Below are positions 9,001 to 15,944 of a stretch of 42,508 nucleotides of DNA, piece by piece (the stretch's first letter is position 1; each line of letters starts with the position of its first letter). This DNA comes from Hellea sp. (GTDB lineage Bacteria; Pseudomonadota; Alphaproteobacteria; Caulobacterales; Maricaulaceae). The notes beneath the pieces are model-generated. The model was not told the DNA's origin. It did no database searches and saw only the letters and a program-made list of their open reading frames with translations. The DNA lies in NCBI GenBank assembly GCA_020629875.1, contig JAHDCL010000017.1:1-42508 (forward strand). The letters run 5' to 3'. The translations under genes and the position numbers were made by a program.

Positions 9001-9350
9001 TGTTCGCCCCATTCCAATATATCGCTTAAGTTAAGCTCACACTTCCCTTTTGTTGTGCGCCGTTTACCCGAAGTAAGCAGCCGGCATAGATTTGCATAAC
9101 CCTTCCGGTTCTTAGGGTAGGCCAAAACATCCGGGCCATCTGCTAAGCACAGGCGCACGCCAACAATATATCTCAAGCCAAGGTCTTTGGCAGCGGCATG
9201 ACCTCTGACTATCCCAGCAAATGTGTTCACATCTGTAATAGCCAAAGCCGCGAGGCCTAGCTCTTGAGCGCGCGCGGCTAGTTCCCAAGCGTGAGAAGCA
9301 CCCGTTAAGAATGTAAAGTTACTAATAGCTGATAGTTCGGCATAGCTCAT
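6084..9350 (-). CDS. dnaE2: error-prone DNA polymerase DnaE2 (ImuC)
   Basis: C-family translesion polymerase, 1088 residues. It is the catalytic polymerase of the ImuA-ImuB-DnaE2 mutasome, which copies past damage during the SOS response and causes induced mutation. It begins with a PHP domain (FTFLTGASHAWELAARAQ...LAITD). The polymerase active site includes PDIDVDF with D369 and D371, and a third candidate Asp in KIDVLAIGML. Helix-hairpin-helix and OB-fold regions follow (VDVCGLVITRQRPGTASGV...FITLEDETA). The tail after about residue 1020 is polar and ends in a region like other DnaE2 C termini. Its ATG overlaps the imuB stop (ATGA). Expression should follow the LexA box upstream of imuA. 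Confidence 0.97.
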   Translation of the reverse strand: MSYAELSAISNFTFLTGASHAWELAARAQELGLAALAITDVNTFAGIVRGHAAAKDLGLRYIVGVRLCLADGPDVLAYPKNRKGYANLCRLLTSGKRRTTKGKCELNLSDILEWGEQCVLIIAGQENLIPAIKALQKFNDDLFIGLAPRYDGCDPVRLSARAKIAAQHATPLVALGEPLMHHGSRRRLADILSCIREKRTIDTLGHFAQPNAERRLKSEFEMRRMFKKLPEAIANTIEVLNRCRFSLDELKYEYPDEVLAGEPPDDRLRRLTEEGLSWRYPDGVPLKVQAMVQKELKVIKQLKYAPYFLTVNDIVAHARSKSILCQGRGSAANSVVCYALGITEASPETISMVFERFISEVRNEPPDIDVDFEHERREEVIQHIYEKYGRHRAGLCSTVTHFRTRGAIREVGKAMGLSEDVVSALSSQVWGWSNSGISDERVSAAGLNINDKRIVHTMKLTHELIGFPRHLSQHPGGFVITAGRLDEMCPVENAAMEDRTIIEWDKDDIDIMGMLKIDVLAIGMLSCLRKAFNMLSEWKGEHYTLATLPQDDPDVYDMLCIADTVGLFQVESRAQMNFLPRMRPRCFYDLVIEVAIIRPGPIQGDMVHPYLKRRRGEEPVIYPSDDLIPILGKTLGVPLFQEQVMQIAVVAAGFTPTEADQLRRALGAFRGVGTVDRFHDRFVSGCLKKGYDLDFAEAVFRQLVGFSGYGFPESHSASFALLVYASAWIKCHHPEIFAAALLNSQPMGFYAPAQIVSDARRHDVEVLPICVERSYWDNVLEPSGNGKLAIRLGFRQIKGFKEDDGLWLSVARGNGYRSIEAIWRRAGVNRRALSKLAQADAFADYGLNRREALWQVKGLGGAKPLPLFEAKGEGLPEISADLPLMELAEEVFEDYVGTRLTLKKHPIALLQEEIGPTIKAQDLRNTPDGSWVDVCGLVITRQRPGTASGVIFITLEDETATSNIVVWPNLFTKTRKAVMSGRLLRIRGKLQREGIVTHVIANRIEDISYLLDSLGDTDSSGGNIDPTYSSADEAKRPIPLSEKPMTDKTPRQPVPAKEKRQDISAYYGAGARHPREQAKKLFYSRDFH

Positions 9351-10834
9351 AAAAACCGCCCAACGACAAACCAGTTTGGCTCATTATGTCCTGGATAACA
9401 CATCAGCCATAGACGTGGCCCTGCTTCGGTCTCGACCATCCAGTAGTCTTTCACATCGTCTCGTAGGTCTTTCCACCACTCTGATGACAGTCTTTCAGGG
9501 CCATGTGCTTTGCGGGTTATATATTGAGCTTTCCGCCATTCGAAGACTTTAGGTGGTCGGCCTGGTGTAACGGTTCGTAATCGTTCCGGCTTATACATTC
9601 GTAGAGGCCTCTGTCGTTCAGGTTTAGGCCATTCCAGCACAGCTCTTGAATCTGCAGCTTCGATTGTCATGAACTCTCGATCTGGAAGGTGGCTCTCTTG
9701 GGGAATGAAACGCCGCACGCGATCAAATCCTAAACGATTACCAAGTGTCGTGATAACTTGTGCTAAGTCCTCTATGGCATCTTGTTCTTCTCCTCCAATG
9801 ATGCGTTGCCGCTCTCGAATATGTTCAAGTGTATCAGCTGTAAGCCGAAACCAATCTGCGCCATATTTTACTTTCAACTCATTTAAAGGTCGTTCAAATT
9901 GCCGTATAACTTTGCCGTCATCAAAACACGGGCGCGCAAAACCAACTGATATAACATGGTCGCCCGTATCCACGCATCTAACTGTTAAATGAAATTGCCG
10001 CGCGCCCAATCTCGCCTTTTCTAATCGTCCACAAACCGACTTCACTAAACGGTCCAAGACATCAGCCAAGTCTGATTTGTGTCCTATAGGTTCAGGTAAG
10101 CTCATACGCGCCGCAAAGATAGGGTCTGACGCCATGGGCGAAACGGGGTCTGGAGTTTGGCCAAGTGTTTTTGATAAAGCTTGCACAAGGTCCAGCCCAA
10201 AACGTCTTGCAAGTTCTGCATGGCGAATAGCATAAATTTGACCAATGTTCTTAAATCCAACGCGACGTAAGTCATGTGTGATGATTGTAGATATTCTCAA
10301 AGCCTCGACAGGAAGCTGCTCTATATCCTCTTTGATGTTCCCTTGTTTAGATATGGAGACCTGTTGTGGTGTGTGGCGCGCCAGAGCTTGCGCTGCGCCT
10401 TTTGTATCAGCTACGCCAATTTTTGCTGAAATCTGCATATGCTCCAACTTATCTAGAGCATATTGGGCCATCTCAGCCTCACCGCCAAAGAGATGGGAGC
10501 AGCCTGTGATATCTAATATTAAGCCGTCTGGGTTATCCGTTGCTATCCACGGCGAAAGTTTATCCGCCCATCGCCTCAAGGCTCTTAAAAGCATATCTTC
10601 GCGAGCGGTGTCTTTCATTTCTGTCAAAAGCTCAGGACAAATAGCACGAGCATCAGCCACAGACATATTTTCACGAAGGCCGGCTTCTCTGGCGTGAGCT
10701 GTCATATGTGTCAGGCGCAAAGCATTTTTATTTTCAGTAATAATTGCAAAGCTGCCAGTAAGACGCGGGTCCCCTAACCGGGCGTGGCGGTCAAGCGGCA
10801 GTTGTGGAAACCATATCGACATTATACGTCTCAT
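9347..10834 (-). CDS. imuB: ImuB, inactive Y-family polymerase subunit of the mutasome
   Basis: Y-family-like protein, 495 residues, acting as the hub that links DnaE2 to the sliding clamp and ImuA. As expected for ImuB the polymerase site is dead: the N-terminal Asp-containing motif is replaced by SIWFPQLPL, and the SIDE motif by LDIT at 107-110. The little-finger and C-terminal regions are present, ending in a WLMCYPGHNEPNWFVVGRFL-like tail. At the usual position of the clamp-binding QxxLF motif I see only ERQRIIGGEE (341-350), a poor match. The ATG at 10834 has a strong GGGAGG site 5 bases upstream, inside the 3' end of imuA, which it overlaps by 44 bases. Confidence 0.95.
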   Translation of the reverse strand: MRRIMSIWFPQLPLDRHARLGDPRLTGSFAIITENKNALRLTHMTAHAREAGLRENMSVADARAICPELLTEMKDTAREDMLLRALRRWADKLSPWIATDNPDGLILDITGCSHLFGGEAEMAQYALDKLEHMQISAKIGVADTKGAAQALARHTPQQVSISKQGNIKEDIEQLPVEALRISTIITHDLRRVGFKNIGQIYAIRHAELARRFGLDLVQALSKTLGQTPDPVSPMASDPIFAARMSLPEPIGHKSDLADVLDRLVKSVCGRLEKARLGARQFHLTVRCVDTGDHVISVGFARPCFDDGKVIRQFERPLNELKVKYGADWFRLTADTLEHIRERQRIIGGEEQDAIEDLAQVITTLGNRLGFDRVRRFIPQESHLPDREFMTIEAADSRAVLEWPKPERQRPLRMYKPERLRTVTPGRPPKVFEWRKAQYITRKAHGPERLSSEWWKDLRDDVKDYWMVETEAGPRLWLMCYPGHNEPNWFVVGRFL

Positions 10835-11411
10835 TTATTCCTCCCTTCCACTTAACGATATAGCGACCCACAGGACCTGATTTATTCTTGGTGATTTCCC
10901 ACAGCCACTGTCTTGAGAAGTGTTGATCATTGGCGATGTGGTCAGTTGAAAACACTGGACTACATGCCCAACGTGTTTGCGCTGCAGAATTTTGCGCGCA
11001 TTTATCAATTAAGATGAGGCCCACTCCTCGTCCTTGCTCGGCAGCAAGTTGTAGACGGCGACTTTCTTTCAAGTCAGGACCTAGCGAAAGCTGTAATATT
11101 GTTAGTGCGGCGCCCTTAGATCTTAGAGCTTGCTCCGCTGCCCATAATACTTCTTTTCGGTTCATTCCTTCGGTCAAGACAATACGGGTTGGATCTACAA
11201 AGCTTTTAATTGCTGTTGGCGTGAGCGTGTTTACGTCTCGATCTCTTCCTATCCAAACGATTGGCCCCGTAGTCTTTGCGGCGATTGTCACAGCGAAACT
11301 ATCGCTCGCGCTCCCTGTGACTTCATGTATGCGTTTACGTTGTAAGAATAGACCATCTGTGAGCCGGATTGGCTCCTTACTCAAAATTGACTGCATCATA
11401 ATGTTCTGCAT
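10791..11411 (-). CDS. imuA: ImuA, RecA-like mutasome accessory protein
   Basis: ImuA-type protein (SulA/RecA-like fold), about 206 residues. In Caulobacter and mycobacteria-like systems it is needed for DnaE2-dependent induced mutagenesis. Recognisable parts are GLFLQRKRIHEVTGSA near the N terminus, GPIVWIGRDRDV, TRIVLTEGMNRKEVLWAAEQALRS and LILIDKC. The frame opens at ATG 11411, but that codon lies inside the LexA box 11403-11417. ATG 11399 or 11396 would place the operator just upstream and is at least as likely. No ribosome-binding site is visible, so a leaderless or near-leaderless message is possible. It overlaps imuB, and the order imuA-imuB-dnaE2 supports the call. Confidence 0.9.
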   Translation of the reverse strand: MQNIMMQSILSKEPIRLTDGLFLQRKRIHEVTGSASDSFAVTIAAKTTGPIVWIGRDRDVNTLTPTAIKSFVDPTRIVLTEGMNRKEVLWAAEQALRSKGAALTILQLSLGPDLKESRRLQLAAEQGRGVGLILIDKCAQNSAAQTRWACSPVFSTDHIANDQHFSRQWLWEITKNKSGPVGRYIVKWKGGINETYNVDMVSTTAA

Positions 11412-11417
11412 TTGTTC
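11403..11417 (-). promoter_or_regulatory. LexA (SOS) box of imuA-imuB-dnaE2
   Basis: A perfect match to the alphaproteobacterial SOS box, GTTC-N7-GTTC: GTTC 11403-11406, seven bases, GTTC 11414-11417. It covers the first possible imuA start codon. A minus-strand TTGACT at 11438-11433 with a 17-base spacer to ACAAAT gives a plausible promoter that LexA would block. Confidence 0.9.
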
Positions 11418-11552
11418 TTATCTTTGAAAAAGAGTCAAGTGGCTTAGGAATATTTTCCTCAACTCGAGATAAAAACCTAATATTTTAGTTGGGGATAACA
11501 CCTTCCCAAAGAGAGGTTTTAGGCAGTTATATAACGCTAGACAAAGACACAT

Positions 11553-11567
11553 GTTCTTATTATGTTC
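11553..11567 (+). promoter_or_regulatory. LexA (SOS) box of the UmuC-like polymerase operon
   Basis: A second perfect GTTC-N7-GTTC box: GTTC 11553-11556, TTATTAT, GTTC 11564-11567. It lies 18 bases before the preferred ATG 11586 and overlaps a weak TAGACA-N17-TATGTT promoter (11538-11566). The two boxes are about 150 bases apart, one for each divergent arm. Confidence 0.9.
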
Positions 11568-11585
11568 TACTCAAAAAGAAGTAAC

Positions 11586-12824
11586 ATGCCCCTCTCAAAA
11601 TCCATAAATTCGATATATATCGACTTTGATGCGTTTTTTGCGAATGTAGAAAAACAAATTGAACCATCGATAAGAGCCATGCCTGTTGGTGTTGTGGCGT
11701 TAGACTCAGCACATACAGCTCTCATTACGCGGTGTTATGTGGCAAAACGGGCTGGAATTTCGCGCGGGATGCGAGTTTCAGAAGCACGCAAACTCTGCCC
11801 AGATATCGTTATACGCGTTGCACGCCCCGATGTTTATGTTGGAATTCATAATAAAATCATCGCTGAAGTGAACAAACATGTTCCAGTTAAGAGAGTCTGG
11901 TCCATAGATGAAATGGAGTGTGAGCTTATTGGGCGCGAAAGAGAGAAAGCCGTAGAAATTGCGCGAGCAGTACAAAATGGATTGCGGCGCAATATAGGTG
12001 AATTCATAACTCCATCCATAGGCCTGGCTCCCAACCAATTTTTAGGCAAAGTTGCTGCAGAACTCGAAAAGCCTAATGGATTTGTTTTACTGCATGCCGA
12101 AGATTTACCAGGCCGGCTACTAAAACTTAGTTTGTCAGACTTACCTGGCATATCAAGCGGCATGGAAAAGCGTCTTAACGCAGCAGGCGTTTTATCCGTT
12201 CAAGATTTTTGGAACATTTCGTCAAAGCACGCTCGGGCTATATGGGGGAGCGTTGAAGGTGAGCGGATGTGGGCGCAGCTTCATGGACACAAGATTGAAC
12301 GCCCCACTACTACTCGGAGGATGTTTGGTCATAGCCGGGTGCTTTCAGGCGAATTTAAAGACCCTAAGCGGGCAATAGACTGCCTTCGGCTCTTGACTGT
12401 AAAAGCCGCCAACCGACTGCGACGCGAGAACTATACCGCCGCGGCTATATCTGTATCATTGCGAGCTCAAAACAAGACGCGTTGGTCAGGTGATCTGCAG
12501 TTTGCACCATGCCGCGATGATCGGAGCTTTTTAAAGTACATGCACGAACTTTATGAGCGGGGTATCGCTGAGATGCGGCCGCAAAACCTCGCTGGAGTTT
12601 ATGTGATGTTACATCAGATTGCCCTGCCCGCAGAACGCAATCGCGATTTGTTTGAAACTCATGATACGCGCAAGTGGAACACGCTTACCGATGTTATGGA
12701 TGGATTTAACCGAAAAGAGAAAAAAGCAATCATACATCTGGGGCCAAGACCTGAAATACCCGGCGGGTATGCAGGAGCAAAAATTGCCTTTGGCCGTGTC
12801 CCTGATGCGGAGGATTTCTTTTGA
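11586..12824 (+). CDS. UmuC-like Y-family translesion DNA polymerase
   Basis: Y-family polymerase, 412 residues, predicted to copy damaged templates. The catalytic acidic residues are intact: D13 and D15 in YIDFDAFF, and D108-E109 in SIDEM; F18 sits at the steric-gate position. CYVAKRAGISRGM is the usual fingers motif, and a helix-hairpin-helix region follows (LSDLPGISSGMEKRL). The C-terminal segment from NRDLF (352-356) resembles the UmuC tail after its QLNLF clamp-binding motif, so UmuC-like is favoured over DinB-like. No umuD is in the window. An earlier in-frame ATG at 11562 lies inside the LexA box, so ATG 11586 with an AAAGAAG site is preferred. The stop TGA overlaps the next start (TTGA). 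Confidence 0.9.
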   Translation: MPLSKSINSIYIDFDAFFANVEKQIEPSIRAMPVGVVALDSAHTALITRCYVAKRAGISRGMRVSEARKLCPDIVIRVARPDVYVGIHNKIIAEVNKHVPVKRVWSIDEMECELIGREREKAVEIARAVQNGLRRNIGEFITPSIGLAPNQFLGKVAAELEKPNGFVLLHAEDLPGRLLKLSLSDLPGISSGMEKRLNAAGVLSVQDFWNISSKHARAIWGSVEGERMWAQLHGHKIERPTTTRRMFGHSRVLSGEFKDPKRAIDCLRLLTVKAANRLRRENYTAAAISVSLRAQNKTRWSGDLQFAPCRDDRSFLKYMHELYERGIAEMRPQNLAGVYVMLHQIALPAERNRDLFETHDTRKWNTLTDVMDGFNRKEKKAIIHLGPRPEIPGGYAGAKIAFGRVPDAEDFF

Positions 12825-14980
12825 GAGCTCATTCCAGAAAACGAATTGTCCGCGACCTACCACAACTTTATTACCATAGTAATTTTTGCGAAATGTTGAG
12901 CTTTGTTGCCGAGCGATATGATGCTGTGCTGCTAGATGAGCATCGAGAATTTATCGAAGACTATTTTGCTTTGCCTGTGCCTGCACAATGCCTTTACGCT
13001 AGAATTGCGGGACGCAAAGGTTACGTTTTTCACCTCAATAAACTCTCTTACGTAGAGATACCATATTTGCCCAAGCAAGTAGAAATTTTGGAGAGACTGA
13101 ATTTTACCTCATGTGTTCAACAGGAGGATTATGCCGCTTATCTTGCGAGTTTATCCAAAGTAGACCTCATTTCTTTTATGAGGCGTCATCTTTGCGCTAG
13201 TGCTTATAGGCGCTCTTGGAAAAAGGGAGCGTTGATAGAAACGACCCTTGCTCATATTCCGTTTACTGAGGGGTTGATCGACGCTGACTTCATTGTTCAA
13301 TCACGCAAAGATGCATTACAATTTTGCTTATTTTTATACTTTGGAAAAATTGAGACAAGCCTTCAAAATTTTACGCTACGTGATTTAGGGCTAGTGAAAA
13401 CGCCAGACTTCAAGGTCAATTATGGAGCACGCTTTGATACAACTGAGGAGGCCCAAGTCGCTTATTTTTACGCAAAAGCGTTACATCAGTTTAAAGACGG
13501 CACAGATGCTGATGTCGTAGAAGCCATAGATTCAATTGAAAAATGGCCTTCTCCCCTCTGCGCGGTTAGTTCTCATTCTCGGGATAAACTTATACAAAAG
13601 CTCGGCGGGCTCTCTGAACGCTTAGGTGATGTAGAGACTGCCCTTTCACTTTATCAGCGGAGTGATACGGCGCTGTGTAACGAACGCGTTATTCGATTGC
13701 GTTACAGTCAAGGAGACAAGACATGGGTAGAGCAAAGATTACTTAAGCTCATAGAGAACCCTGTCAGTGATGGAGAGCATAACTTCGCCCGAGATTTTTA
13801 TGCCCGCAAGTATAAGAAAAAACGCACGAGTCTTGTCACTGACCTTTTACGCGCCAGTCAAACCATTAAGCTTGATGAGGCCTATCGAAATCAACCGGAG
13901 GCGGCCGCCAAACGATATTATGAAAGCTTAGGCTTAACCGTTTACAGGACAGAAAACGCAGTGTGGCGAATGCTCTTTGGATTGCTGTTTTGGGAAGAGC
14001 TATATGGAGAAAAGGCTGTAGGAATTTACAATAGCTTTGAACGAATGCCTCTAATTCTGAAGTCTCATGAGTTCTACACCGTTTTGAAGGATAAAGTTGA
14101 GGCTCGGCTTGAAACGTTGGAACAACCACAGGGCGCTTTTGTAGCTCTTTTGAAAACGATTAGCCGTCATCATAACAAACCTAACGGTATATTTCGCTGG
14201 AACGGTGGCACGGTTGAGAAAATAAAAGTTCTCTTAATGAAGGCCCCACCAGAAGCGGTCATTCAAATATTGAGAGCCATGGCTCAAACTTACACACATA
14301 TGAAAGACGGATTTCCCGACTTAATGTGTGTGAACAATGATGTCTTAAGTTTTATCGAAATCAAAGCTGAGGGTGACGTTATTCGCCGAAATCAACTAAG
14401 CCGCATTCAGCAACTTCGAGCGGCTGGTTTTAAAGCAGATATTGCTCGCATAAACTGGGTAGTCGACCCTAACCAGGTTTACGTCGTGGTTGATGTCGAG
14501 ACCACTGGTGGTCGTGCTGGTCTGCATCGAATTACTGAGATTGGCGCAGTGAAGCTACGAGCTGGTGAGATAATTGACGAATGGCAAAGCTTGATAAATC
14601 CGGAGAGATCTATCCCTGCCAATATTACGCGCTTAACTGGTATTACCCAGGAAATGGTTAGTACGGCTCCTCTTTTTCATGAGGTAGCAGATAGTTTTGC
14701 AGGGTTTATGGGTGATGCAATTTTCGCTGCTCATAATGTGAACTTCGATTATGGATTTGTTGCTTCGGAATTTCGTCGGTTGGATCGCCGCTTTCGTCAC
14801 CCCAAAATCTGCACCTGTGCTTCGATGAGAAAGCTCTACCCCGGCTATCGGTCATATAGCCTGAAAAACCTTTGTCGTAATTTTGAGATCGACTTAACAA
14901 GCCATCACCGTGCACTTTGCGATGCTAAGGCCGCGGCAGAGCTTTTGAAGCTCGTAAACGTTAAGCGCTTGGAAAGTTAG
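12821..14980 (+). CDS. FAN1-like VRR-NUC nuclease fused to DnaQ-like 3'-5' exonuclease
   Basis: A 719-residue fusion. Residues about 10-150 resemble the N-terminal part of bacterial FAN1 (LPQLYYHSNFCEMLSFVAERY, then ALPVPAQCLYARIAGRKG). About 210-330 looks like helical TPR-type repeats. About 370-540 is a VRR-NUC domain with candidate catalytic E378 (RTENAV), D500 (GFPD), E513 and K515 (IEIK). FAN1 family nucleases cut flaps and help unhook crosslinks. Residues 553-715 are a complete DEDDh exonuclease: D558 and E560 (VDVETTG), D643 (HNVNFD), H696 and D701 (HHRALCD). The start is TTG, 7 bases after a GGAGG site (12809-12813), overlapping the polymerase stop; strong coupling is therefore likely. 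It should be SOS-induced with the polymerase. Confidence 0.87.
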   Translation: MRAHSRKRIVRDLPQLYYHSNFCEMLSFVAERYDAVLLDEHREFIEDYFALPVPAQCLYARIAGRKGYVFHLNKLSYVEIPYLPKQVEILERLNFTSCVQQEDYAAYLASLSKVDLISFMRRHLCASAYRRSWKKGALIETTLAHIPFTEGLIDADFIVQSRKDALQFCLFLYFGKIETSLQNFTLRDLGLVKTPDFKVNYGARFDTTEEAQVAYFYAKALHQFKDGTDADVVEAIDSIEKWPSPLCAVSSHSRDKLIQKLGGLSERLGDVETALSLYQRSDTALCNERVIRLRYSQGDKTWVEQRLLKLIENPVSDGEHNFARDFYARKYKKKRTSLVTDLLRASQTIKLDEAYRNQPEAAAKRYYESLGLTVYRTENAVWRMLFGLLFWEELYGEKAVGIYNSFERMPLILKSHEFYTVLKDKVEARLETLEQPQGAFVALLKTISRHHNKPNGIFRWNGGTVEKIKVLLMKAPPEAVIQILRAMAQTYTHMKDGFPDLMCVNNDVLSFIEIKAEGDVIRRNQLSRIQQLRAAGFKADIARINWVVDPNQVYVVVDVETTGGRAGLHRITEIGAVKLRAGEIIDEWQSLINPERSIPANITRLTGITQEMVSTAPLFHEVADSFAGFMGDAIFAAHNVNFDYGFVASEFRRLDRRFRHPKICTCASMRKLYPGYRSYSLKNLCRNFEIDLTSHHRALCDAKAAAELLKLVNVKRLES

Positions 14981-15026
14981 TCAGCTTCCCCTTTCCTCGA
15001 CTCATTGGCTGTGCCAAAACTAAGAT

Positions 15027-15944
15027 ATGACGATTGAGAGTTTACAGCCTGTTGCAATGGATAAATCATTGCAGGAACGCATAGCAGGAGCCCGTGGGGC
15101 CATCGAAGGGCGCTTGGCTACAATCGTCCCAACGGCTCAAACTTGGCCTGCTCGATTGCATGAAGCCCAGCGTCACGCCCTACTTTCCCCCGGAAAACGT
15201 TTTAGACCTCTTTTATGTATCTTCGTAGCTAAAGGGGCGGGTTTTGATGGGGAAGCAGCTATTGATGTTGGCTGTGTTGCCGAGATGGTCCATGCGGCAT
15301 CGCTTATTTTGGACGACCTGCCTTGCATGGATGATGCGGAGTTACGCCGGAATCAACCAACGACACATATCGCGTTCGATGAAAGCACTGCTATTTTAAC
15401 GGCGACTGCGCTCCTTAATCGTGCTTTCGGCATTCTCTCGCGGTTGAAACATGTTGCGGCGGAAAAAAGAATAGAACTAGTCGATCTGCTATCTTATGCA
15501 GTCGGTTCAAAAGGTTTGATTGCCGGACAAATGGCTGATCTTGCGAATAGCGACCCCAATGCCAGCATTGCCGAGATAGAGCGTCTGAATACACTAAAAA
15601 CGGGGGCGTTATTTGACTTTAGCGTTGAGGGTGCGGCCGTTTTAGCAAGTTCAAATGCTGCTCAACGTGCCGCCTTGAAAGACTTTTCTTATCACCTCGG
15701 GCTGGCTTTTCAGCTAATGGATGACGTCAAAGATACTGTGATGAGTGATGCTCAGGCTGAAAAATCTGTAGGACGAGATGTGGGTAAAGCGACAATTCTA
15801 GCTTTGGCTGGCTCTAAAGCCGCTATGGATCGTTTATCAGGCTATATTGAAAGCGCCAAAGATGCGCTAGGACGCGCGGAGTTATCTAATATAGATACTC
15901 TTAATGCGGTACTAGATGCACAATTTTCATTCTTGAAATCATGA
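15027..15944 (+). CDS. crtE: geranylgeranyl diphosphate synthase
   Basis: Trans-polyprenyl diphosphate synthase, 305 residues, making C20 GGPP as the entry substrate for carotenoids. Both Asp-rich motifs are present: LILDDLPCMDD with the two-residue insertion typical of type II bacterial enzymes, and FQLMDDVKD. The residues before the first motif read HAASLILDD, as in Pantoea CrtE, where farnesyl diphosphate synthase IspA has HAYSLIHDD. The small Ala in place of Tyr favours GGPP over FPP. The context (crtW and crtZ in the same operon) agrees. The ATG has only a weak ribosome site, 46 bases after the FAN1-DnaQ gene, and its stop overlaps the ABC ATPase start (ATGA). Confidence 0.9.
   Translation: MTIESLQPVAMDKSLQERIAGARGAIEGRLATIVPTAQTWPARLHEAQRHALLSPGKRFRPLLCIFVAKGAGFDGEAAIDVGCVAEMVHAASLILDDLPCMDDAELRRNQPTTHIAFDESTAILTATALLNRAFGILSRLKHVAAEKRIELVDLLSYAVGSKGLIAGQMADLANSDPNASIAEIERLNTLKTGALFDFSVEGAAVLASSNAAQRAALKDFSYHLGLAFQLMDDVKDTVMSDAQAEKSVGRDVGKATILALAGSKAAMDRLSGYIESAKDALGRAELSNIDTLNAVLDAQFSFLKS

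Noticed and set aside
15027-15944. Reading the prenyl synthase as farnesyl diphosphate synthase (ispA)
   Set aside because: HAASLILDD has Ala where IspA has Tyr, the motif matches CrtE, and the operon is carotenoid-specific.
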